DNA of 7,100 bases from positions 1 through 7,100 of the forward strand of contig JAGWVO010000188.1 of assembly GCA_018970845.1 (NCBI GenBank), written 5' to 3'. The translations under genes and the position numbers were made by a program. This stretch comes from Planctomycetota bacterium (GTDB taxonomy: Bacteria; Planctomycetota; Planctomycetia; Gemmatales; Gemmataceae). Under the pieces are notes generated by a model. The model made no database searches. It saw nothing but the letters and a program-made list of their open reading frames with translations, and had not been told where the DNA came from. Positions 1-6,539 of the stretch are shown piece by piece (positions within the stretch are counted from its first letter, which is position 1; every line of letters begins with the position of its first letter).

Positions 1-393
1 GCTCGAATCGCCAAAACCGCCTCCAAGGCTGGCCTCGCCGTCTTGGGAGTTCATTCCGATCCATCCCTAACCCCGGCCAAGGCGGAGGAGCATGCGCGCG
101 AGCATGGCCTGGGATTTGCCGTGGCCGTTGACGCGCATCAGGCTTTGGCTCGCGCCGCGGGGGTGCGGTTGGTTCCCCAGGCGGTTCTTTCCGATGCGAG
201 CGGCCGCGTCGTTTACCGCGGGCGGATTGACGACCTGAGGACTCCCGAGGGCATCCGTCGGCCCGCGGCCACCCGGCACGACTTGCGCGACGCCCTTGCC
301 GCGTTCATCGAGGGTAGGCCTGTCCCCGCGCCGGGCGGGGAACCGTTTGGTTGTCCGTTGCCCCAACCGCTTGATTCGCTGGGCAAGGAGTGA
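1..393 (+). CDS. Redoxin / thioredoxin-fold (AhpC/TSA-type) protein, C-terminal part
   Basis: The reading frame is open from base 1 to a TGA at 391-393, giving the last 130 residues; the start and any active-site CxxC lie outside the window. The visible part fits the second half of a thioredoxin fold. A beta strand (AVLGVHSDP) and a helix lead to GVRLVPQAVLSD, where the VP is the expected cis-proline of thioredoxin-like proteins. Next come GRVVYRGRIDD and a C-terminal helix. The tail carries a GCPLP motif (about residues 113-117), which resembles the Gly-Cys tail of some bacterial redoxins; that resemblance is from memory of the family. The protein probably handles thiol/disulfide chemistry in the periplasm, but this is inferred because the N-terminus is missing. 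It ends 4 bases before the copper monooxygenase gene and is probably co-transcribed with it, perhaps supplying reductant or keeping the metal site folded. Confidence 0.8.
   Translation, partial: ARIAKTASKAGLAVLGVHSDPSLTPAKAEEHAREHGLGFAVAVDAHQALARAAGVRLVPQAVLSDASGRVVYRGRIDDLRTPEGIRRPAATRHDLRDALAAFIEGRPVPAPGGEPFGCPLPQPLDSLGKE
385..390 (+). promoter_or_regulatory. Ribosome binding site AAGGAG for the haem-copper monooxygenase
   Basis: AAGGAG lies inside the last codons of the redoxin gene, 7 bases before the ATG at 398. It is a near-ideal Shine-Dalgarno sequence and is the main reason for choosing this start over the TTG codons upstream in the same frame. Confidence 0.75.
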
Positions 394-397
394 ACCC

Positions 398-1684
398 ATG
401 ATCGCGTTGCTGGCGGGTTTGACGATGGCGGCCGCGCCACCGACCTGGAGCGGATCCGTGGCCGCGATCGTGCACAAGAATTGCGCCGGTTGCCACAGGC
501 CGGGCGAGGTCGGGCCATTCCCTCTGCTTGCCTACGAGGATGTCAGGAAGCGGGCGGGATTCATCGCCGAAACATGCCGTTCGCGGCGGATGCCACCATG
601 GAAGGCTGAACCGGGGCATGGGAGTTTTTTCGACGAGAGAAGACTTTCAGAATCGGAAATTGATTCGATAACGGCCTGGGCCGCCGCTGGCGCTCCCCGG
701 GGCGACGCCCATGCCGAACCCAAGCCGCCGGAGTTTCACGACGGCTGGCAACTGGGCAAGCCCGACATGGTGCTGCGCATGGTCGAGCCTTTCACCATTC
801 CGGCCGAGGGCCGGGACATTTTCCAGGTGTTCGTGATCCCGTCGGGACTCAACGAGAGGCGCACCGTCGCCGCCATGGAGTTCCGCCCGGGCAACAGGCG
901 GGTGGTTCACCACGCGCTGGTGTTCCTCGATGGCACCGGCCAGGCCCGCAGGAAGGATGAGGCCCATCCCGGCCCCGGTTATTCCACATTCGGCGGCGTG
1001 GGAATCATGCCGACGGGCGGGTTGGGTGGATGGGCCCCGGGGAACTTCCCCCGCAGGCTGCCTGATGGAACGGGAAGGGAGATTCAAGCCGGCGCCGACA
1101 TCGTCCTTCAGGTTCATTACCATCCCTCGGGGAAGCAAGAAACCGACACCAGCGAGATCGGCCTGTACTTCACGCCCAAGCCCGCGGAGAAACTGGTCTC
1201 CAACCTTCCCCTGGCCTCCCGGGACATCGATATCCCTCCCGGCGAACCCGCCTACAAACGCTCGGTGCGTTTCACCACGCCCGAACCTGTCACCGTCATC
1301 GGGGTCACTCCCCACATGCACCTCGTGGGCAAGGAGATGAAGGTTCGCGTGGTGAAGCCCGACGGAGGTGAAATTCCCCTCATTTGGATCCGCGACTGGG
1401 ATTTCAATTGGCAGGACACCTACCTTTTCCGGCAACCCGTTCAGGTGCCGGCCGGTTCCCGATTCGAGGTCGACGCCCTTTACGACAACAGCGCCGCCAA
1501 CCCGCGCAATCCCAAGTCGCCTCCCGGCCGGGTCAGGTGGGGTGAGCAAACGGAAAACGAGATGTGCCTGTGCTTTGTCGCGATGGTTCCCCAAAGCAAG
1601 GAATCGCTTGGAAAAATCAGGCAGGCCGCCATGCGGCAACTGATGACCCCGGGCATGCTCCTGAGGTTTTTGGGAGGAAATTGA
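398..1684 (+). CDS. c-type cytochrome fused to a copper type II ascorbate-dependent monooxygenase-like domain
   Basis: The protein has 428 residues. A short hydrophobic N-terminus (residues 1-13) looks like a signal sequence. A mono-haem cytochrome c module follows, with C29-A-G-C32-H33 as haem attachment site and M65 in RRMPPW as likely axial ligand. From about residue 110 the protein resembles the PHM/dopamine beta-monooxygenase fold. H171-H172 (VVHHAL) and H240 (LQVHYH) match the three CuH ligands of PHM. H306-x-H308 (PHMHLVGK) and M389 (NEMCLC) match the CuM ligands. Spacings between ligands are close to those of rat PHM (107/108, 172, 242/244, 314). The PHM arginine that binds the peptide carboxylate, two residues before the HxH, is T304 here, so peptide amidation is unlikely. 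The probable role is a periplasmic oxygenase or oxidoreductase fed by its own haem; the substrate is unknown. It follows the redoxin gene by 4 bases. Confidence 0.88.
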   Translation: MIALLAGLTMAAAPPTWSGSVAAIVHKNCAGCHRPGEVGPFPLLAYEDVRKRAGFIAETCRSRRMPPWKAEPGHGSFFDERRLSESEIDSITAWAAAGAPRGDAHAEPKPPEFHDGWQLGKPDMVLRMVEPFTIPAEGRDIFQVFVIPSGLNERRTVAAMEFRPGNRRVVHHALVFLDGTGQARRKDEAHPGPGYSTFGGVGIMPTGGLGGWAPGNFPRRLPDGTGREIQAGADIVLQVHYHPSGKQETDTSEIGLYFTPKPAEKLVSNLPLASRDIDIPPGEPAYKRSVRFTTPEPVTVIGVTPHMHLVGKEMKVRVVKPDGGEIPLIWIRDWDFNWQDTYLFRQPVQVPAGSRFEVDALYDNSAANPRNPKSPPGRVRWGEQTENEMCLCFVAMVPQSKESLGKIRQAAMRQLMTPGMLLRFLGGN

Positions 1685-1691
1685 AGGTTGG

Positions 1692-4607
1692 TCACCCCGC
1701 GGCTGGATTGGCCCCGCCCGACGACCACGGTTCCCCCAGCAGGGTGGGAATCGAACCCCTGAAGGCCTTGGTGATGTCGTCGATCGTGGCCCATACGACC
1801 CAGGTTCCGTCGCTGCCGGCGACGCGCACGCGCATCTCACGGGTGGTGACGCCGACGCGGTGACAGGGCGAACCGGCCATGGCTTTCTCGAACGCGTCGG
1901 CCTTGTCGGGAGCAACCTCCACGAGAAAGCGGGTGGGCGATTCCCCGAAGAGCGACTCCGCCGTGTTCAGCCCCGTCGACGCCCGCGGCAGGTGCGAAAG
2001 GTCGCATCCGACATGGCCGGCGAGTGCCATTTCCGCCGCGGCAACCGCCACGCCTCCCTCGGCCAGGTCGTGAACGGCCCGGCAAAGACCCTTGGCGATC
2101 GCCTTGTGAAGCCGGCAGAACAGCGCCTTGGCGGGACCCGGATTCACCCTTGGAACGCGCCCGCCAGCAAGACCGTGCGCCGCGGCGTAGGCCGACCCGG
2201 CGAATGACCCGTCCGAGGCGCCCACCAGGTAGACATGATGTCCGGGCGACTTGAAGTCCATGCTCACCGCTTGGCGGGCGTCGGCCAGTTGTCCCAGCGC
2301 GCTGATCAGCAGCGTGGGCGGAATCGCGATCCGCCTCTCCTTGCCCTTGTACTCGTTCTTGAGGCTGTCCTTGCCGCTGATGAACGGCATCATCCATGCC
2401 ACCGCGAGGTCGTGGCACGCCTCGGCCGACCTGACCAGCAGGCCGAGTTCCTCGGGCCGGTCGGTGTCGGCCCAGCAGAAGTTGTCAAGCAGGGCGATCC
2501 GGTCCGGGTCGGCGCCCACGGCCACGACATTCCGCACGGCCTCGTCGATGGCGCAGGCCGCCATGGCATAGGCGTCGATCCGTCCCAGCCGCGTATGAAT
2601 GCCGCATCCCACCGCGAACGCCTTCCATTTGCCGGGAACGGGAGCCACCACGGCGGCATCGGAAGGGCCGGTCTCGTGCAGGCCCACAAGCGGCTTGATG
2701 ACGCTGCCTCCCTGCACCTCATGGTCGTATTGCCGGATCACCCATTCCTTGCTGGCGATGTCGGGCATGGCCAGCAGCCTGAGCAGGGTCGCCGAAAAGT
2801 CCTCGCCGGCCGGCGGAGTGAGAGGGGTTTCAACCGGTTCGGCGAAGGTGGCCTTGCGGGTGACGGGAGGCCTGCCGTCGTGCAGGAAGGCCATGTCCAG
2901 TTCCCCGACCTGCCGCCCGTGCCAGTTGAGGCGCAGCAGGCCCGTGGCCTCGAAGCGGCCCAGGGCGGTCGCCTCAACCCCCTCGGCGGCGCACTCGTTC
3001 CGCATGGCGTCCCAGTTCCCGGGGGGAACCGCCAGAACCATCCGTTCCTGCGACTCGCTGATCCAGGCCTCGACATAGGTCAGGCCCGAGTACTTGAGCG
3101 GAGCCTTTTCCAGATCGACGGTGGCTCCCAGGTCGGCGGCCATTTCGCCCACGGCGGAGCTGAATCCTCCGGCGCCACAATCGGTGATGGCGCGGTAAAG
3201 CCCCTTGTCGCGGCAGCGCATCACCGCCTCGAGCACCTTCTTCTCCTCGATGGCGTTGCCGATCTGCACGGCGCCCCCCGCTGTCTTCTCGGAAGTGTTC
3301 GAAAGGCCCTCCGAGGAGAAGGTCGCGCCGTGGATGCCGTCACGGCCGGTTCGCCCGCCGATCGCCACGATGAGGTCGCCGTCGCGAACCTCCTTCCGGG
3401 CCCTGTTCACCGGCAGCAGGCCGACCGTGCCGCAGAAAACGAGGGGGTTGGCGAGATAGTCGGGATGGAAGCGAACCGCGCCGTTCACCGTGGGAATTCC
3501 CATCCGGTTGCCGTAGTCGCGAACTCCCGAAACCACTCCCCTCATCACCTTGCGCGGGTGCAGCACACCCTCGGGCAGGTCGCGCGCCGCGATGTCGAGG
3601 GGGCCGAAGCAGAAAACATCGGTGTCGCAGACGGGACGGGCGCCAAGGCCTGTTCCCAAGGCGTCGCGGATGACCCCGCCGATGCCCGTGCTGGCGCCGC
3701 CATAAGGCTCGATCGCGCTCGGCCTGTTGTGGGTTTCCACCTTGAAGACCAGGTGGTTCTCCTCATCGAACAGAACGACGCCCGCGTTGTCCTCGAACAC
3801 GCTCACGCACCAGTCGTCGGGTCCCAGTCGCCTGCGCACCTCGACGGTGCCGGCGAAAATCGTCTCCTTGAGCATGTTCTGGTAAGTCTTGCCTGGCGCC
3901 TCGATCCGGCCCTTGAGCGTCTTGTGCGAGCAATGCTCCGACCATGTCTGGGCGATCGTTTCCAGTTCCACATCAACGGGGTCGCGCGACAGGGCCCTGT
4001 AATGGGCCTGGATCGTCAGCATTTCCGCCCCGGAAAGCGCCAGCCCCATCCCCTTGCTGAGGGCGACAAGCGCCGTCTCGTCAAGGTCGCGGATGGCGAT
4101 GTCGCGGCGGGCAAAGTCGTAGGATGAACCCAGGCGCAAATGGTCCATCCTGGGCAAGCCCGGCGCCACCTGCTCGACGGCCTCGTTGGCCAGGACGCGC
4201 CTGAACAGCAGGTTTCGCACATCCTCGGCGAGAGGCTTGCCGTAATAGCGGCGGTAGGTCCTGACCTGCTCCACCCGCAGTCCCAGTTCCCGTCCCAGCG
4301 AGGCGACGCTCAGGGCCACGGGATCCATGACTCCCGGACGGGGAAGCACGGTCGCCACCGGCTCGGTTTCGGCGGGTTCGTCCCACGCCCGGATCGCGCC
4401 GACTTCCGCCACTTCATCCACCAGCACCTGCGCGGCCAGTTCCCGCGCCTGCTCGCGGTCGAGATCCCCTTCCACGAGGTAACCCCTCGAGGCCGCCGTG
4501 ATGAAATCGGCGGGCGGTTCGGCGTGCGCCAGCAGGCGGTATTCACCGCGAACCCTGTCGACCTCATTTTCCGCCTGCCGGGCGCGTATCTCGATGTCCC
4601 AAAGCAT
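1692..4607 (-). CDS. purL: Phosphoribosylformylglycinamidine synthase, PurS-like/PurL fusion without glutaminase domain
   Basis: This 971-residue enzyme makes FGAM from FGAR, ATP and ammonia in de novo purine synthesis, in the cytoplasm. Residues 1 to about 150 form an N-terminal region like the PurS-derived part of long PurL (PRPGVMDPVALS at 89-100). A linker at about 175-220 leads to the catalytic motif TWSEHCSHK (221-229, catalytic His expected at H225). The first ATP-binding half carries ETHNRPSAIEPYGGASTGIG (291-310) and MGIPTVNGAVRFHPDY (369-384). The midpoint hallmark DCGAGGFSSAVGEMA is at 476-490. The second half includes EWVIRQYDHEVQGGS (621-635), SGKDSLKNEY (744-753) and AVHDLAEGGVAVAAAEMAL (844-862). 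The usual PurL small subunit has about 740 residues, and the E. coli type has about 1,295 with a C-terminal glutaminase. This one stops at the synthase domain, so ammonia must come from a separate PurQ, which is not in the window. The ATG follows a GGGGGAG site. Confidence 0.95.
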   Translation of the reverse strand: MLWDIEIRARQAENEVDRVRGEYRLLAHAEPPADFITAASRGYLVEGDLDREQARELAAQVLVDEVAEVGAIRAWDEPAETEPVATVLPRPGVMDPVALSVASLGRELGLRVEQVRTYRRYYGKPLAEDVRNLLFRRVLANEAVEQVAPGLPRMDHLRLGSSYDFARRDIAIRDLDETALVALSKGMGLALSGAEMLTIQAHYRALSRDPVDVELETIAQTWSEHCSHKTLKGRIEAPGKTYQNMLKETIFAGTVEVRRRLGPDDWCVSVFEDNAGVVLFDEENHLVFKVETHNRPSAIEPYGGASTGIGGVIRDALGTGLGARPVCDTDVFCFGPLDIAARDLPEGVLHPRKVMRGVVSGVRDYGNRMGIPTVNGAVRFHPDYLANPLVFCGTVGLLPVNRARKEVRDGDLIVAIGGRTGRDGIHGATFSSEGLSNTSEKTAGGAVQIGNAIEEKKVLEAVMRCRDKGLYRAITDCGAGGFSSAVGEMAADLGATVDLEKAPLKYSGLTYVEAWISESQERMVLAVPPGNWDAMRNECAAEGVEATALGRFEATGLLRLNWHGRQVGELDMAFLHDGRPPVTRKATFAEPVETPLTPPAGEDFSATLLRLLAMPDIASKEWVIRQYDHEVQGGSVIKPLVGLHETGPSDAAVVAPVPGKWKAFAVGCGIHTRLGRIDAYAMAACAIDEAVRNVVAVGADPDRIALLDNFCWADTDRPEELGLLVRSAEACHDLAVAWMMPFISGKDSLKNEYKGKERRIAIPPTLLISALGQLADARQAVSMDFKSPGHHVYLVGASDGSFAGSAYAAAHGLAGGRVPRVNPGPAKALFCRLHKAIAKGLCRAVHDLAEGGVAVAAAEMALAGHVGCDLSHLPRASTGLNTAESLFGESPTRFLVEVAPDKADAFEKAMAGSPCHRVGVTTREMRVRVAGSDGTWVVWATIDDITKAFRGSIPTLLGEPWSSGGANPAAG

Positions 4608-4612
4608 GCCAA

Positions 4613-4619
4613 CTCCCCC
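4613..4619 (-). promoter_or_regulatory. Ribosome binding site GGGGGAG for purL
   Basis: Read on the minus strand, GGGGGAG ends 5 bases before the ATG at 4607-4605. It supports this start, which keeps the whole PurS-like N-terminus. Confidence 0.6.
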
Positions 4620-4650
4620 AAGTCGTTCCTTGGTGCTAGTGTATTGGCTT

Positions 4651-4672
4651 GGCCGGCCCCGACATGCCGGCA
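4651..4672. repeat. Two 8-bp palindromes, GGCCGGCC and TGCCGGCA, forming a possible hairpin
   Basis: GGCCGGCC (4651-4658) and TGCCGGCA (4665-4672) are each perfect palindromes with centres 14 bp apart. They share a GCCGGC core (4652-4657 and 4666-4671), which could pair as a 6-bp stem with an 8-base loop. This could be an operator, an mRNA hairpin in the dehydrogenase leader, or chance in GC-rich DNA. There is no U-run, so it is not an intrinsic terminator. Confidence 0.3.
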
Positions 4673-4689
4673 GGTTGTTCCGCGAGCCG

Positions 4690-4695
4690 AAGGAG
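4690..4695 (+). promoter_or_regulatory. Ribosome binding site AAGGAG for the zinc-less dehydrogenase
   Basis: AAGGAG stands 7 bases before GTG at 4703. It decides the start: a TTG at 4649 in the same frame would add 18 residues (cysteine- and arginine-containing, not family-like) and has no comparable site before it. Confidence 0.75.
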
Positions 4696-4702
4696 ATTTC
4701 CC

Positions 4703-5740
4703 GTGCCCGTTCAAGCCCAGCAGGCGACCTTGGTGGAACCGTACAAGGTTGAAATCCGTCAGGTCACGCTGCCCGATCCGGCCCCCAACCAGATTCTCTT
4801 GGCCGCCGAAGCCACCGCCATCAGCGCCGGCACCGAACTGGCGGTCTACACCGGAACCCACCAGTGGCTGAAGGATCCCTCCATGCCGGACTGGAAGTTC
4901 CCGTTCCGCCCCGGTTATTCGGCCGCCGGGCGGGTCGTGGCCGTTGGCAAGGATTTTCCGGGCGGATTCCAGCCAGGAGACCGGGTCAGCTATCCGGGAA
5001 ACCATGCCACGCACGAAATCCTCACCATCGGGCACGAACGCTGCCGGGTTTGGCGCATGCCCGGGTCGTTGCCTTTCGAGAAGGCGGCGGTGGCCTGCGT
5101 GGCCCGTTACGGGATGGGGGCGGCCATCAGGGCCGGGCTCACGCTGGGGCGCTCAGCCGCCGTTTTGGGCCTCGGCGTGATCGGCCAGTTCGCGCTCCGC
5201 TGCCTGCGCGCCGCGGGGTGCCATCCGGTGGTGGGCATTGACGCGGTGCCGATGCGGCGAAAGGCGGCCATGGATGCCGGCGCCGACCTGGTCATCGATC
5301 CTTCCGATGGCAAGGCCAAGGATTCCCTCCGGCAACACCTCGGCTCGACCGGCGCGGAGATCGTGGCCGATTGCACCGGGGTGCCGGACGCCGTACCCGT
5401 CGCCATGGGACTGGCCTGCCATGGCGGGCAGGTGATCGTTGTGGGCAGCCCCCGCGGCATCGCCAAGGATGTCAATTTCTACGACGACTTGCACCGAAGG
5501 TATATCGAGGTGTCGGGCGCGCACGGCAACATGCTTTTCGAACCGGCCCATATCCGCCTCGCCGGCACCTGGGACATCCACAAGGCCCAGCACTGGCTCC
5601 TGGCCTCGCTGGCCAACGGAAGGCTCAACCTCGATTCGCTCGTTACCCACCGGATCCGTCCGGATGGAATCGGCAAGGCGTACGAGGGATTGCTCAAGGA
5701 CAAGGACAATTACCTCGGCGTGGTGGTTTCGTGGACCTGA
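4703..5740 (+). CDS. Medium-chain dehydrogenase/reductase lacking zinc ligands (zinc-ADH superfamily)
   Basis: The protein has 345 residues with a GTG start. The N-terminal GroES-like domain (about 1-140) contains ISAGTELAVYTG (40-51), PFRPGYSAAGRVVAVG (67-82) and FQPGDRVSYPG (89-99). A Rossmann domain follows, with VLGLGVIGQFALR (154-166) as the dinucleotide loop and D180 at the end of the second strand, which favours NAD(H) over NADP(H). In zinc alcohol dehydrogenases the first motif has a Cys (CGSD) and the second a His-Glu (GHE). Here these positions are A42, Y72 and S73, and the four-Cys structural zinc loop is absent, so the enzyme probably works without zinc. The 'GTE' motif recalls the subgroup related to bacteriochlorophyllide dehydrogenase BchC, but no pigment genes are nearby and the substrate is unknown. 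It is the first gene of an overlapping three-gene set, and its stop lies inside the next gene. Confidence 0.88.
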   Translation: MPVQAQQATLVEPYKVEIRQVTLPDPAPNQILLAAEATAISAGTELAVYTGTHQWLKDPSMPDWKFPFRPGYSAAGRVVAVGKDFPGGFQPGDRVSYPGNHATHEILTIGHERCRVWRMPGSLPFEKAAVACVARYGMGAAIRAGLTLGRSAAVLGLGVIGQFALRCLRAAGCHPVVGIDAVPMRRKAAMDAGADLVIDPSDGKAKDSLRQHLGSTGAEIVADCTGVPDAVPVAMGLACHGGQVIVVGSPRGIAKDVNFYDDLHRRYIEVSGAHGNMLFEPAHIRLAGTWDIHKAQHWLLASLANGRLNLDSLVTHRIRPDGIGKAYEGLLKDKDNYLGVVVSWT

Positions 5741-6519
5741 CCGCGCTGGCCTATGTCACCGCCGGGTTGGCCGGGGGAATCAACTCCCTGGCCGGCGGTG
5801 GCACGCTTCTCACCTATCCCGCGCTGTTGCCCCTCATGACGCCCACCCAGGCGAACATGACAAGCACCATCGCGCTCCTGCCCGGTTCCATCACGGGGGC
5901 GTGGGCCTACAGGCGCGAGATCGGCTCGCTGGGGCCGTGGTTCGGCCGACTCCTGCCCGCCTCGCTGGCCGGATCTCTGATCGGTTCGCTTCTGTTGGCG
6001 TTGGATCCGGGAGGTACTTTCAAGCTGGTTGTTCCCTGGCTCATCCTGTTCGCCTCGGTCCTGTTCATCGCCCAGCCCTGGCTTGGCGCCGCGAAGCCGG
6101 GCGCGGCCAGCGGCCGACCCGGAATGCGGTTGCTCCTGATCGCCTCGGCTTGCCAGTTTGCCGTGGCGGTGTACGGCGGATACTTCGGCGCCGGAATCGG
6201 CATCCTGATGCTGGCCACCCTTGGCCTTTGGGGGGCGGGCGACCTGCATCAGGTCAATGGACTCAAGAATCTGCTGGCCGCATGCATCAACGCCGTTTCA
6301 GTGGCGGTTTTCGCTTGGGAGGGAAGCATCGTTTGGACCCTTGTGCCGGGCATGGCGGGCGCGTCGGTGGCCGGCGCCTACCTTGCCGCCCATTTCGGCC
6401 GCAAGTTGCCCAAGCCGGTGCTCAGGGGATTCATCATCTTCGTTGGCCTGGCCCAGACTTCGTATTATCTTCTGAGACAGGCGGGGATCCTGCCCGGCCT
6501 GGAATCGTCGAAACCGTGA
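5731..6519 (+). CDS. TauE/SafE-family membrane transporter (putative sulfite/sulfonate or anion exporter)
   Basis: This 262-residue, strongly hydrophobic inner-membrane protein has about eight predicted membrane segments (roughly 4-32, 44-60, 72-92, 97-117, 132-148, 150-168, 178-222 as two, 230-248). Family hallmarks appear twice, as expected from its internal duplication. The first is GGINSLAGGGTLLTYPALL (15-33). The second is YGGYFGAGIGILMLATLGLW (148-167), followed by HQVNGLKNLLAACINAVS (173-190). Length and motifs match full-length TauE/SafE proteins, which are linked to export of sulfur-containing anions; the substrate here cannot be told. I chose GTG at 5731, which overlaps the dehydrogenase stop by 10 bases. 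It has no strong ribosome binding site, so it is probably translated by coupling. A longer reading from 5371 would overlap the dehydrogenase by 370 bases with sequence unlike the family. Confidence 0.9.
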   Translation: MDLTALAYVTAGLAGGINSLAGGGTLLTYPALLPLMTPTQANMTSTIALLPGSITGAWAYRREIGSLGPWFGRLLPASLAGSLIGSLLLALDPGGTFKLVVPWLILFASVLFIAQPWLGAAKPGAASGRPGMRLLLIASACQFAVAVYGGYFGAGIGILMLATLGLWGAGDLHQVNGLKNLLAACINAVSVAVFAWEGSIVWTLVPGMAGASVAGAYLAAHFGRKLPKPVLRGFIIFVGLAQTSYYLLRQAGILPGLESSKP

Positions 6520-6523
6520 TGGA

Positions 6524-6529
6524 AAGGAA
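6524..6529 (+). promoter_or_regulatory. Ribosome binding site AAGGAA for the FKBP lipoprotein
   Basis: AAGGAA lies 10 bases before ATG at 6540. An earlier in-frame ATG at 6519 overlaps the TauE stop (TGATG) and would add seven residues. The site at 6524 favours 6540, which also gives a standard signal peptide; 6519 remains possible through coupling. Confidence 0.5.
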
Positions 6530-6539
6530 CATCCCAGCC

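Larger units (their letters stand above)
4608..4702. promoter_or_regulatory. Divergent spacer with promoters for purL (-) and the dehydrogenase operon (+)
   Basis: This 95-bp gap between two divergent starts must hold signals for both directions unless the dehydrogenase is read from elsewhere. The least GC-rich part is around 4636-4648 (gctagtgtattgg). On the minus strand this contains TACACT (plus coordinates 4638-4643), a plausible -10 that would give purL a leader of about 23 bases. No convincing -35 hexamer is visible on either strand. I recognise no PurR box or purine riboswitch, and the leader is too short for a riboswitch. Confidence 0.4.

Noticed and set aside
296..397. Longer N-terminus (TTG 296) for the monooxygenase
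   Set aside because: It would overlap the redoxin by about 98 bases and put 34 arginine-rich residues before the signal-like stretch; ATG 398 has AAGGAG at ideal spacing.
647..1915. A 422-codon open frame on the minus strand opposite the monooxygenase and the 3' end of purL
   Set aside because: Its translation is Gly/Arg/Pro/His-rich without motifs, and it overlaps two genes with clear family hallmarks.
2235..4127. A 630-codon open frame on the plus strand opposite purL
   Set aside because: It lies wholly antisense to a highly conserved purL, its translation shows no recognisable domain, and long antisense frames are common in GC-rich coding DNA.
4621..4702. A small regulatory RNA or riboswitch before purL or the dehydrogenase
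   Set aside because: The leaders are too short, and I see no conserved aptamer or strong structure beyond the short GCCGGC pair.
4140..4871. A 243-codon plus-strand frame crossing the purL 5' end and the divergent spacer
   Set aside because: It covers both strands' real starts and ribosome binding sites and has no domain-like sequence.
4310..5035. A 241-codon minus-strand frame crossing the spacer and the dehydrogenase start
   Set aside because: It is a shadow of two supported genes, with no motifs.
5710..6249. A 179-codon minus-strand frame opposite the transporter gene
   Set aside because: Its polar, Gly/Arg-rich composition is what an antisense reading of a hydrophobic membrane gene gives.
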